The position numbers and the translations under genes were made by a program. Under the pieces are notes generated by a model, which had not been told where the DNA came from, searched no databases, and was given only the letters and a program-made list of their open reading frames with translations. A stretch of DNA of 64,000 nt. It comes from Algisphaera agarilytica. Lineage in GTDB: Bacteria > Planctomycetota > Phycisphaerae > Phycisphaerales > Phycisphaeraceae. The stretch is taken from positions 806,001-870,000 of the forward strand of contig NZ_JACHGY010000001.1 in assembly GCF_014207595.1 (NCBI RefSeq), read 5' to 3'. Positions 56,319 through 64,000 of this stretch are shown here, piece by piece (within the stretch, counting starts at the first letter, position 1; the number at the start of each line of letters is the position of its first letter).

Positions 56319-56355
56319 ACAATAACACTTATTGTTGTAGACAATTTTCAATTGT
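56319..56355 (-). promoter_or_regulatory. Overlapping operator dyads upstream of the fucosidase gene
   Basis: ACAATAA-CAC-TTATTGT (56319-56335) and ACAATT-TTC-AATTGT (56341-56355) are perfect inverted repeats with centres 21 bp apart, two helical turns. Between them ATTGT-TGTAG-ACAAT (56331-56345) forms a third dyad. The layout suggests cooperative binding of a GntR/LacI-type sugar repressor; the regulator is not in the window. Confidence 0.65.
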
Positions 56356-56408
56356 TAACCTATTTTAACTGCCTTATCGCACCCAAAAAACGCTCCATTC
56401 CCAGGCGA

Positions 56409-57437
56409 TCAATCGCCCAAGACATAGCTGAAGACCAGCGGGGCAACGATCGTCGCATCAGACTGGATCATAAACTTGGGGGTCTCCGGGGCGAGCTTGG
56501 CCCAGGTGATTTTTTCGTTGGGCACCGCCCCGCTGTACCCGCCGTAGCTGGTCACCGCGTCGCAGACCTGGGCGAAGTAGCCCCAGAGCGGCGTGTCGGC
56601 CAGCTTGAGGTCCTGGATCATCAGCGGCACCGCACAGATCGGGAAGTCGCCCGCGATGCCCCCGCCGACCTGGAAGAAGCCCACGCTCGGGGCGTCGCTT
56701 CCGGCGTTGTTGTTGGCCGAGTACCACTCGATCAGCGCGGCCATCGCCTCGGTGCCGAGCTTGGCGACCTGGTGCGAGAACTCGCCGCGGATCGCCCCGG
56801 CGGTGAACACGTTGCCGATGGTCGAATCCTCCCAGCCCGGGGTATAGATCGGCAGGTTCTTCTCCGCCGCAGCCAGCATCCACGAGTCCTCCGCGGGCAT
56901 CTGGAAGTGGTCGGCGAAGTCGGGCTGAGCAAAGACATCCCGGTAGTACTCGTAGGGGAACTTACGCGTGCCATCCAGCTCTGCCTGCTTCCAGATATCC
57001 AGCAGCCGGTTCTCGAAGTGACGCATCACTGTCTCAGGGATGCAGGTGTCGGTCACGCGGTTCATCCCGCGGTCCAAGAGGTCCTGCTCGTCCTGAGCAC
57101 TGAGCGCCCGCCAGTTGGGGCACCACTCGTACTCTTTGCCCGCCAGCAACAGGAAGATGTCTTCCTCGAGGTTCGCGCCCGTGCAGGTGATCGCGTGGAC
57201 TTTTTCTTCACGGATCATCCGGGCCAGGATCCGCCCGATGCCCGCGGTGCTCATCGCGCCCGACAGCGTGATCATCATCTTCCCACCCGCCGCGAGGTGG
57301 TCCTCGTAGCCCTTAGCCGCGGCGAGGGTTTCACGGCTGTTGAAGTTGGTGTAGTGGCGCTCCATGAAGGCGCGGATCTGGCCGGATTCGATTTCGAATT
57401 TCGGATTTCGGATTTCGGATGTAGTGGCCGTGGTCAT
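56409..57437 (-). CDS. Deoxyhypusine-synthase-like protein
   Basis: A 342-residue NAD-dependent protein of the deoxyhypusine synthase family. Family landmarks include MITLSGAMSTAGIGRILARM, ITCTGANLEEDIF, then EDSTIGNVFTAGAIRG and the lysine-containing GGYSGAVPNEKITWAKL at the C-terminus. Bacteria lack eIF5A hypusine, so bacterial members are believed to make homospermidine or related polyamines. The start at 57437 is chosen because upstream codons are encoded by a heptamer repeat; residues ~7-18 are also encoded by one (SEIRNPKFEIES). Confidence 0.9.
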   Translation of the reverse strand: MTTATTSEIRNPKFEIESGQIRAFMERHYTNFNSRETLAAAKGYEDHLAAGGKMMITLSGAMSTAGIGRILARMIREEKVHAITCTGANLEEDIFLLLAGKEYEWCPNWRALSAQDEQDLLDRGMNRVTDTCIPETVMRHFENRLLDIWKQAELDGTRKFPYEYYRDVFAQPDFADHFQMPAEDSWMLAAAEKNLPIYTPGWEDSTIGNVFTAGAIRGEFSHQVAKLGTEAMAALIEWYSANNNAGSDAPSVGFFQVGGGIAGDFPICAVPLMIQDLKLADTPLWGYFAQVCDAVTSYGGYSGAVPNEKITWAKLAPETPKFMIQSDATIVAPLVFSYVLGD

Positions 57438-57513
57438 ATGTCTGCTCGTATAAAAGTTCATAGAGGACTTCGGGTTTTGCTTTCCGAAATCCGAAATCAA
57501 AAATCCGAAATCA
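57391..57513. repeat. Heptamer AATCCGA repeats around the DHS-like start and dapB end
   Basis: Two patches of the 7-nt unit (read AATCCGA on the minus strand at 57391-57420 and in the opposite sense at 57482-57513). The first lies in the coding start of the DHS-like gene; the second touches the dapB stop. Other copies are at 3415-3440 (thiC) and 37010-37042 (MnmE-like). Confidence 0.8.
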
Positions 57514-58257
57514 TTTCAGCCCCATCACGTCCTTCATGTCGTAACGCCCGGGCTGCTGCCCGGCGAGCCACTTTGCGGCGCGCAGCGCGCCCGAGGCGTA
57601 GCTGTCGCGGCTGGTGCTGACGTGCTTGAGCTCGAGGCGTTCGCCCGGCGCGGCGAGGAAGAGCGTGTGTTGCCCGGCGTCGTCGCCGATGCGCAGGGTC
57701 TGGACGGTGATGTCCTTGGGCTGGCGGGGGTCGTCGCCGTGGCGGGTGAGCTTGACGTGCTCGTCGAAGTCCCGCCCCGCCGCGTCGGCCACCACGCGGG
57801 CCAGCGTGAGCGCGGTGCCCGAGGGCGCGTCCTGCTTGTAGCGGTGGTGGGCCTCGAGGATTTCGAGGTCGTAGTCGTCGCCCAGCAGCTTGACCGCCTG
57901 GGCCGAGAGGTGGTTGAGCACGTTGACGACCTGGCTGAAGTTGGTGGCCTGGAGAACCGGGATAATCTGGGCAGCGGCGTCGAGGTCGGCCTGGTCGGCG
58001 TCGGTCAGGCCGGTGGTGCCCACGACGATGGGCGTCTGGGTCTCCACACAGCGGGCCAGCGCGGCCCGGAAGCCGTCGGGCAGGGTGAAATCGATCAGCA
58101 CGTCGCACTGGCCGGCGTCGAGGGCGGCGAGCTGCGGGCCGTCGGGGTTGGCGGCGTCGATGGCGGTGGTGACGGTGAGGTCGGCGTCGGCGTCGGCGAG
58201 GGCGATGAGGCGTTGGCCCATGCGGCCGGCCGAGCCGTGGATGGCGAGGGTGGTCAT
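57511..58257 (-). CDS. dapB: 4-hydroxy-tetrahydrodipicolinate reductase
   Basis: A 248-residue NAD(P)H-dependent enzyme of lysine and diaminopimelate synthesis. Landmarks are the Rossmann GSAGRMGQRL at the N-terminus, VVGTTG, and the catalytic HHRYKQDAPSGTAL (His-His region, Lys). The start at 58257 is fixed by the Rossmann motif; the longer frame has no conserved prefix. It is upstream of the DHS-like gene on the same strand, separated by a heptamer repeat. Confidence 0.95.
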   Translation of the reverse strand: MTTLAIHGSAGRMGQRLIALADADADLTVTTAIDAANPDGPQLAALDAGQCDVLIDFTLPDGFRAALARCVETQTPIVVGTTGLTDADQADLDAAAQIIPVLQATNFSQVVNVLNHLSAQAVKLLGDDYDLEILEAHHRYKQDAPSGTALTLARVVADAAGRDFDEHVKLTRHGDDPRQPKDITVQTLRIGDDAGQHTLFLAAPGERLELKHVSTSRDSYASGALRAAKWLAGQQPGRYDMKDVMGLK

Positions 58258-58465
58258 GGTGTCTGCTTTCGTGCGGGGGCGTTCAACAACGGTTGACTGC
58301 CGAGTCGAGCGGCTTAGATTACAATATGTAGACGATCTTTTGCGGCATCTAGGCCGTATGATCCAGAGATGGGGCCGTGGGCGGACCCGCCATCGGGGCG
58401 TTGGGCGCAGGATTCCGGGCATTTCGCGGTCCACCTTTTTTATTCTCTAACTTGCAGGTGCTCGA

Positions 58466-60013
58466 TTGGCCTTCTTCGGTAAGAAAAAAAGTAGCGGCGA
58501 CAGCGCCGCCCCCGCGGCGGACGGTGCCGGTGATGGTATGGACAGCGGCAGCGGCGGCTCGGTCGCCGGCGCCGCGGCGAGTGGCCCCAGCTTCCCGCGC
58601 GACCCGCGCAAGGCCCGCAAGTTCTTCGACCACGCCGAGACCGTCTCGGAAGCCAAGAACTACGACTACGCCGTCGAGATGTACATCAACGGCCTGCGTC
58701 ACGACCCCGACAACATGAGCCGCCACGAGGAGCTCCTCGAAGTCGCCAAGCGGCGCAAACTCGCCGGCGGCAAGAAGGCGGGCTTCAAAGACAAGAACCT
58801 CAAATCGCTCGGCCCCGACGCCGTGGCCAAGATGCTCGACGCCGAACGCGTCTGGGCGATGAACTTCCTCGAAAACGCGCTGATGCGCGAGTTCATGCGG
58901 CGGGCCGTCGACGCCAACGACGCCGAGCCCGATCTCAACCTCGGCGAGGTCGCCTACTGGATCGGCTGCATGGCCTTGGACTTCGCCAACCCCAAGGGCA
59001 AGAGCAAAGACTACATCCAGCTCCGCGACCTGTTCTCCCGCATCGGCAGCTTCGACAAGGCCATCATCGCCAACAAGAAGGCCTATCAGCTCGATCCCAA
59101 GAACGATAACCTCCTGGCCGAGCTCAAAGACCTCGAAGCCCAGAACTACGCCAACAAAAACACCAGCACCGAGGAAGGCGGCTTCCGCGACAACCTCAAG
59201 GACGACGAGGCCGCCCTCGAAGCCCAGCAGGGCAACACCCGGGCCGTGTCCGTCGTCGATCAGAACATCGAAAAACGACGCGACGAATACGAGGAAGACC
59301 CCGAGGACATCGATCGCCTGACCAAGCTCGTCGATGCGCTTCTGAAGAAGGAAGAGTACGAGGAAGAAGAAGAGGCGATGAAGCTGCTGGGCAAGGCCCA
59401 CGAGCAGACCGGCCAATACCGCCACAAGGTCCGCATCGGCGACATCAAGATGAAGCAGTACAACCGGGACCTGCGCGACATCAAGAAAAACCTCGAGGTC
59501 GCGCCCGGCGACGACTACTTCACCGGCCGTCTCGAAGAAACCACCCAGGAAAAGCTCCAGTTCGAGCTGGGCGAGTACCAGGAACGCGTCAAGAATTACC
59601 CCACCGACCTCAAGCTCAAGTACGAGCTGGGCCGGCGCATGTACCAGGCCGAGCTCATCGACGAAGCCATTGGCCTGCTCCAGGACGCCAAACGCGAACC
59701 CAAGTCCAAAGGCAACGCCTACCTCATCCTCGGCCGGTGCTTCATGCAGAAGGAATGGGTCGACGAAGCCATCAGCACCCTCGCCGAAGCCATCGAAGGC
59801 CACGGCGTGCCGGACGACGCGCTGGGCAAAGAGCTGCGCTACGACAAGATGGTCGCGCTGATGAAAAACGCCGAGAACGCCAAGAACCTCGACCACGCCG
59901 AAGAAGCGAACCAACTCGCTTCGGAACTGCTGCAGGCCGACATCAAGTACAAAGACATCATGGACAAGAAGAAGGCCGCGACGGAGTTGCTGAACACGCT
60001 GCGAAACGGTTGA
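58466..60013 (+). CDS. TPR-repeat protein
   Basis: A 515-residue protein starting at TTG (read as Met-Ala-Phe-Phe). After a Gly/Ser-rich N-terminus come several TPR-like helical pairs, among them FFDHAETVSEAKNYDYAVEM, DLFSRIGSFDKAIIANKKAY and FMQKEWVDEAISTLAEAI. A charged segment (EEDPEDIDR, KKEEYEEEEEA) lies mid-protein. There is no signal peptide, so it is cytoplasmic or weakly membrane-associated. TPRs mediate protein contacts; the partner is unknown. Confidence 0.85.
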   Translation: MAFFGKKKSSGDSAAPAADGAGDGMDSGSGGSVAGAAASGPSFPRDPRKARKFFDHAETVSEAKNYDYAVEMYINGLRHDPDNMSRHEELLEVAKRRKLAGGKKAGFKDKNLKSLGPDAVAKMLDAERVWAMNFLENALMREFMRRAVDANDAEPDLNLGEVAYWIGCMALDFANPKGKSKDYIQLRDLFSRIGSFDKAIIANKKAYQLDPKNDNLLAELKDLEAQNYANKNTSTEEGGFRDNLKDDEAALEAQQGNTRAVSVVDQNIEKRRDEYEEDPEDIDRLTKLVDALLKKEEYEEEEEAMKLLGKAHEQTGQYRHKVRIGDIKMKQYNRDLRDIKKNLEVAPGDDYFTGRLEETTQEKLQFELGEYQERVKNYPTDLKLKYELGRRMYQAELIDEAIGLLQDAKREPKSKGNAYLILGRCFMQKEWVDEAISTLAEAIEGHGVPDDALGKELRYDKMVALMKNAENAKNLDHAEEANQLASELLQADIKYKDIMDKKKAATELLNTLRNG

Positions 60014-60049
60014 CCGCCTGAAACATCCAGCGTCGGCTGAACTGAATCA

Positions 60050-60316
60050 ATGCTGCCAATCTCTGACACAACTTTGATTCGAGTTGTTCTCGGAGGCTTT
60101 CTGTTCGTCAACCTTGCAATCACGTTCATCATCCACCTCCGCCCCGATCTGCTTGAAAAGGCTGGAGGCGCTTTTGCGAAGAAGCTTTTGGGTGACGAAG
60201 CAGAGGTTAAGGAATCTTCAATCAATTACGGCTTCACCTGGTTCCTCAATTTCATCCTGATTGGTTTGCTCATCGCATTCGAGTGGAAACTCAAACACCT
60301 GCTTCCACGCAGCTGA
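60050..60316 (+). CDS. Small membrane protein
   Basis: An 88-residue protein with two transmembrane helices (VLGGFLFVNLAITFIIHL near the N-terminus and WFLNFILIGLLIAFEWKL near the C-terminus) joined by a soluble ~25-residue loop. It uses less GC-biased codons than its neighbours. The family is unknown. It lies between the TPR gene and kdsB on the same strand. Confidence 0.65.
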   Translation: MLPISDTTLIRVVLGGFLFVNLAITFIIHLRPDLLEKAGGAFAKKLLGDEAEVKESSINYGFTWFLNFILIGLLIAFEWKLKHLLPRS

Positions 60317-60347
60317 ATACAGCACAAGAAATCCAACAACGAAACAC

Positions 60348-61109
60348 ATGCCCAAAGCCCTCGCCCTCATTCCCGCCCGCATCGGCTCGACCCGGTTTCC
60401 GGGTAAGCCGTTGGCTGCCGAGACGGGTAAACCGTTGATCCAGCACGTCGTCGAACAGGTCGGCGGGTGCGAGACGATCGACCGTGTCGTGGTGGCGACC
60501 GACGACCAGGGCATCTTCGACGCGGTGGTCGGCTTTGGCGGCGAGGCGGTGATGACCTCGCCCGAGCACCCCAACGGCACATCGCGTCTCGCCGAGGCGG
60601 CTGAGAAACTCGGCACCGACCACGAACTCATCGTCAACGTCCAGGGCGACGAGCCCGAAGTCCCCCCCGCCACGGTGGACGCGCTGGTGCGTGGTTTGGC
60701 GGAAGACCAGGACGCCGACATGGCCACGCTCGCCTCGCCGTTCGGCGACGACGAGGATCCGACGAATCCGAACGTGGTGAAGCTCGTGCTCGATCGGCTC
60801 GGCCGGGCGATGTACTTCTCGCGTTCCCCCATCCCCCACGACCGCGACGCGGAGATGCTCGGCACCAAGCCGCACGTCACGATGTACAAACACCCGGGGC
60901 TGTACGCCTACCGCCGGGCGTTCCTGGCCAAGTACCCCACGCTCGAGCCGACCCCGCTAGAGGAGGCCGAAAAGCTCGAACAGCTCCGCGTGCTGGAGCA
61001 CGGGTTCTCGATCACCATCATCCACGCCGACGCCCCCCACCCCGGCATCGACACCCCCGAGCAGTACGCCGCGTTTGTCGAACGGTTTCGCCAAACGCAA
61101 AACAGCTGA
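60348..61109 (+). CDS. kdsB: 3-deoxy-manno-octulosonate cytidylyltransferase
   Basis: A 253-residue enzyme that activates KDO to CMP-KDO for lipid A/LPS core synthesis, consistent with a Gram-negative envelope. Landmarks are ALIPARIGSTRFPGKPLA (nucleotide-binding), VVVATDD, the GTSRLAEA region, NVQGDEP and the later YFSRSPIPHDR. The start at 60348 is fixed by the conserved N-terminus. It is cytoplasmic. No other kds gene is nearby. Confidence 0.96.
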   Translation: MPKALALIPARIGSTRFPGKPLAAETGKPLIQHVVEQVGGCETIDRVVVATDDQGIFDAVVGFGGEAVMTSPEHPNGTSRLAEAAEKLGTDHELIVNVQGDEPEVPPATVDALVRGLAEDQDADMATLASPFGDDEDPTNPNVVKLVLDRLGRAMYFSRSPIPHDRDAEMLGTKPHVTMYKHPGLYAYRRAFLAKYPTLEPTPLEEAEKLEQLRVLEHGFSITIIHADAPHPGIDTPEQYAAFVERFRQTQNS

Positions 61110-61152
61110 CCCCAGCCCCGCGATCGCTGAATCCGCCGCCCTATCATTTCGC

Positions 61153-61836
61153 ATGAGACGGCGCGATACCCCCCATCACACGGCCAACAAGCACCACCCG
61201 CCGCTGCTGAGCGTGCTCACGTGGCTGCTCGCGGCGGGGTGCGCTGCCCCGTCGGAGGAGCGTTACGCCTCCGCCGAGGTCTCACATGAAGATCAACGGC
61301 AACGGGACCTGATCCGGCCGCCAATGGTCGGCGACGACCGGTACGTCTGGGTGGAAGCACAGCGGGAGTACGACGTCTCGCCCGAGGTGTTTTGGGAGCG
61401 GTTCTTCGACACGCCGCTCGCGGACATCCTCCGGCCCTCGCCGACGTTCCCGGGCGTCGAACGCACGGTGCTGCTGGTCGGAAACGACTGGGACCACCCC
61501 GGGGCACGGCGGCGGCTCGAGTTTTTGGACGGCCACTCGGCGGTGGAAGAACTCCTCACGTTCGACCCGCCCCGCGCCTTCAGCACCCAGTTCTGGGCCC
61601 TCACCAGCGACGACCGCCGAGGGGTGGCGCACGGGGTGAGTCGATGGACGGTGACGCCGTTGGACGGGGGCGAGCGGTCGCGGGTGCGTTGGCGTTACGG
61701 GCTGCTGCCGCACAACCCGGTGGTGGGTTTGATCGTGCGGCGCAAGGCCGAGCAAGAGGTCCGCCCGGACCAACTCGAAGCGAGTCTTCGACGACTTGAA
61801 AGCCTCGTAACCCCACTCACAGGCTCTGAAGAATGA
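61153..61836 (+). CDS. Hypothetical SRPBCC-like lipoprotein
   Basis: A 227-residue protein with a basic N-terminus and hydrophobic stretch ending in LLAAGC, a probable lipobox. The remainder (YDVSPEVFWERFFDTPLADI, then AFSTQFWALTSDDRRGVAHG and RVRWRYGLLPHNPVVGLIVR) is suggestive of a START/polyketide-cyclase-like fold. The assignment is weak. It lies between kdsB and pyrG on the same strand. No function is offered. Confidence 0.6.
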   Translation: MRRRDTPHHTANKHHPPLLSVLTWLLAAGCAAPSEERYASAEVSHEDQRQRDLIRPPMVGDDRYVWVEAQREYDVSPEVFWERFFDTPLADILRPSPTFPGVERTVLLVGNDWDHPGARRRLEFLDGHSAVEELLTFDPPRAFSTQFWALTSDDRRGVAHGVSRWTVTPLDGGERSRVRWRYGLLPHNPVVGLIVRRKAEQEVRPDQLEASLRRLESLVTPLTGSEE

Positions 61837-61886
61837 CCACGCAACGACGCGTTTGCCCGGACCATCATCGCGCGGTACGGTAGGAC

Positions 61887-63701
61887 ATGCCCCCCACACA
61901 AGACCTCCTGCAAGAAGCCGGCCACAGCACCCACGAATCCGAGTTCTTTAACCCGGTGCCCAAGGGCTACCAACCCGGCAAACACAAATACGTCGTCGTC
62001 TTTGGCACCGTCCTCTCGGGACTGGGCAAAGGCATCTTCTCGTCCTCGCTGGCCAAGCTCCTGAAAGACAAGGGCCTGACCATCGCCCCGATCAAGATGG
62101 AGGGCTACCTCAACATCGACTCGGGCACGCTCAGCCCCTACCGCCACGGCGAGGTGTTCGTCCTCGACGACGGGCTCGAGACCGACATGGACCTGGGCAC
62201 CTACGAACGCCTGCTCGACCAGAACCTGACCCGCGACAACTACACCACGTCCGGCCAGATCTTCAAGCGTGTGCTGGAAAAAGAACGCCACGGCGGCTAC
62301 CTCGGCCGCGACGTGCAGATGATCCCGCACGTCACCGGCGAAGTGAAGTACATGCTCCGCGAACTCGCGATGAAGCAGGACGCGGACGTCGTCTTCATCG
62401 AAGTCGGCGGCACCGTGGGCGACCACGAAAACGCGTTCTACATCGAGGCCCTGCGTCAGCTCGCCTTCGAAGAGGGCGAAGGCAGCGTGTGCTACGTCGC
62501 GCTCACTTATGTCATCGAGCCCCCCGCCCTCGGCGAGCAGAAGACCAAAGCGGCCCAGCTCGGCCTGAAGAAGCTGCTCGAAGCGGGGGTCCAGCCCAAC
62601 ATCATCGCAGCCCGGGCGAAGAACCCCGTCGAACAGGGCGCGAAGGAAAAGGTCGCGATGTTCTCGAACGTGCCGATGAACCGCGTGTTCTCGATGCACG
62701 ACCGCGACTCGGTCTACACCATCACCGAATCGCTGCGTAGCGAGGGCATGGACCGCGAAGTCCTGACCATGCTGAACCTGCACGGCCGGGTCGACGCCAA
62801 CCACGAAGACCAGGCCCGCGAAGAGTGGCGCAGCTTCGTCCGCAAGGTCGTGGCCGACCGCAAGCACAAGGTCAAGATCGGGCTCACCGGCAAGTACGCC
62901 CAGCTCCGCGACGCCTACGCCTCGATCGAGAAGGCCGTCGAACACTGCGGCGCCCACCTCAACGCCAAGGTCGAGATCGACTGGATCGACACGACACTGA
63001 TGAAACCCGACGACGCGGCCGCCACCCTCAAGCAGTACAACGGCGTGATCGTCCCCGGCGGCTTCGGCCACCGCGGCACCGAGTCCAAGATCGCCTGTGT
63101 GCAGTACTGCCGGGAAAACAACCTGCCGTACCTGGGCATCTGCCTGGGCTTCCAGATGGCGGTCATCGACTACGCCCGCAACGTCGTGGGTCTCAAGGAC
63201 GCGGGCTCGACCGAGTTCGACCCCAACTCGCCCGACCCGGTCATCGACATCCTGCCCGAGCAGAAGAAGATCGAGGGCCTGGGCGGCAACATGCGGCTGG
63301 GCGGCAAGGACGTGCTGATCAAGAAAGACTCGCTGGCCGAGATGCTCTTCGCGGATGAGATCGACAAGAAGACCTCGCAGATCCGTGCCCGCTTCCGCCA
63401 CCGCTTCGAGGTCGACCCCAAGTACATCAACGTGCTCGAGCAGCACGGCCTGGTCTTCTCCGGCCGACACCCCGAGCAGCCCATCATGCAAGTGCTCGAA
63501 CTGCCCGACCACCCCTACTTCATCGGCGGCCAGTTCCACCCCGAGCTCACTAGCCGGCCGATCCACCCGCAGCCGATGTTTATGGGCCTGGTCGCCGCGG
63601 CGATCCAGCACGCGAACCCCGACCTGGCCCCCGAGAAGATCTCGACCCGCTGGCTGCGTCCGCAGAAGCCCAAGGCTCCCGCCAGCCCCGCAGCTTCGTA
63701 A
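61887..63701 (+). CDS. pyrG: CTP synthase
   Basis: A 604-residue enzyme that aminates UTP to CTP using glutamine. The synthase domain has the P-loop-like SGLGKGI, the metal-binding Asp in LNIDSGT, HGEVFVLDDG and EVGGTVGD. The C-terminal class I amidotransferase domain has the Cys of GICLGFQM and the His/Glu of QFHPE. The N-terminus differs from most: KMEGYLNID replaces the usual KxDPYxNVD, and ~25 extra residues precede the first strand. It is longer than E. coli PyrG (545). Confidence 0.96.
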   Translation: MPPTQDLLQEAGHSTHESEFFNPVPKGYQPGKHKYVVVFGTVLSGLGKGIFSSSLAKLLKDKGLTIAPIKMEGYLNIDSGTLSPYRHGEVFVLDDGLETDMDLGTYERLLDQNLTRDNYTTSGQIFKRVLEKERHGGYLGRDVQMIPHVTGEVKYMLRELAMKQDADVVFIEVGGTVGDHENAFYIEALRQLAFEEGEGSVCYVALTYVIEPPALGEQKTKAAQLGLKKLLEAGVQPNIIAARAKNPVEQGAKEKVAMFSNVPMNRVFSMHDRDSVYTITESLRSEGMDREVLTMLNLHGRVDANHEDQAREEWRSFVRKVVADRKHKVKIGLTGKYAQLRDAYASIEKAVEHCGAHLNAKVEIDWIDTTLMKPDDAAATLKQYNGVIVPGGFGHRGTESKIACVQYCRENNLPYLGICLGFQMAVIDYARNVVGLKDAGSTEFDPNSPDPVIDILPEQKKIEGLGGNMRLGGKDVLIKKDSLAEMLFADEIDKKTSQIRARFRHRFEVDPKYINVLEQHGLVFSGRHPEQPIMQVLELPDHPYFIGGQFHPELTSRPIHPQPMFMGLVAAAIQHANPDLAPEKISTRWLRPQKPKAPASPAAS

Positions 63702-63732
63702 AGCCTGAATCGAATTAACTTTAAACCAAAAT

Positions 63733-63765
63733 CATGCCCTCATCGGCTCCTCGCCGATGAGGGTT
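63733..63765 (+). terminator. Terminator after pyrG
   Basis: A perfect hairpin CCCTCATCGGC-TCCTC-GCCGATGAGGG lies about 30 nt past the pyrG stop. Only a short TT follows, but the position and stem suit termination. Confidence 0.75.
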
Positions 63766-63923
63766 ATCGCTAGGTGCGACTCACGGCTTCATAAGCTCCG
63801 CGGCGTCGGCCTGGCTGAGGCGTGTTCGCACCCAGTGGTCAAGGAACCACCCACGCCCGCCCGAATGGTCAAGTGTCGGGTGATGATTTATCGAATCACG
63901 GGGAAATTCAAGGAATCCTGAGT

Positions 63924-64000
63924 ATGAAGCTGTTTTCACTCGCCACCGCCGGGCTGGTCACCGGTTCTCTCGTCGCCGCCTCGGCCCAGGCCGGCACGGT
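63924..64000 (+). CDS. Exported protein, cut by the window edge
   Basis: The first 25 codons encode a typical Sec signal peptide (MKLFSLATAGLVTGSLVAAS, then AQAG), with cleavage likely after AQA. AGGAATCC lies upstream. The gene continues beyond the window, so its family cannot be judged. Confidence 0.6.
   Translation, partial: MKLFSLATAGLVTGSLVAASAQAGT

Noticed and set aside
57438-57500. Upstream ATG of the DHS-like gene giving a 363-residue product
   Set aside because: The added residues are encoded by the heptamer repeat and intergenic DNA beside dapB, so a downstream start is more likely.
61695-63611. A 638-codon open frame on the minus strand
   Set aside because: Antisense shadow of pyrG; it has no recognisable domains and no upstream signals.

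Overview
The window reads as chromosomal DNA of a planctomycete, most likely of the class Phycisphaerae. This is inferred from gene content, not from an rRNA (none is present). Pointers are high-GC coding sequence with frequent GTG/TTG starts, a PEP-CTERM protein with dockerin-like repeats, an ECF sigma factor with a long transmembrane C-terminal extension, a formylglycine-type sulfatase, a GH29 fucosidase, a Tat-exported Gfo/Idh oxidoreductase coupled to a DUF1080 protein, a deoxyhypusine-synthase-like protein, and LPS synthesis (KdsB). I count about 60 protein genes. I found no rRNA, tRNA, CRISPR array or prophage.

Layout. 1-6.3 kb: DUF2780 protein, PpnP, lipoproteins, thiC under a TPP riboswitch with recX divergent, moaC, and a PEP-CTERM protein. 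6.5-12.4 kb: a PadR/membrane-protein operon, a divergent GH16-like/sulfatase pair, a PEGA lipoprotein and a DUF971 protein. 12.6-18 kb: phosphate block (porin O/P, lipoprotein carbonic anhydrase, phoB-phoR-phoU). 18-26.1 kb: SUKH protein, MGMT, membrane proteins, PilZ, Nfu-N, a GTPase/DUF2868 pair and a zinc-ribbon membrane protein. 26.4-33.9 kb: PEP carboxykinase, Rieske protein, exported nickel SOD, M20 peptidase, lactonase. 34-40 kb: a P-loop/deoxyribosyltransferase-like fusion, FloA, a shortened MnmE-like GTPase, CoaX, ObgE. 40.3-41.9 kb: a REP-associated tyrosine transposase between REP pairs, then an AraC regulator. 42.1-44.2 kb: oxidoreductase/DUF1080 operon. 44.3-46.5 kb: a Nudix/winged-helix protein and a compact homologue of eukaryotic major vault protein (MVP). 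46.6-54.6 kb: L27, a TPR secretin, a WecA-like transferase, and an ECF sigma/prepilin operon. 54.7-64 kb: GH29 fucosidase, DHS-like protein, dapB, TPR protein, kdsB, pyrG, and the start of an exported protein at the edge.

Two things stand out. The gene at 45072-46538 keeps the MVP domain order (beta repeats, SPFH-like shoulder, cap helix, short C-terminal tail) in only 488 residues and lies 13 bp behind a Nudix/winged-helix gene. The window also holds several families of paired palindromes. One family carries a TTAG/CTAA foot, surrounds a RAYT transposase, and supplies the stop codon of three genes. Separate heptamer repeats are sorted by reading-frame compatibility: the one that is open in all six frames occurs inside genes, and those that contain stops occur only between genes.
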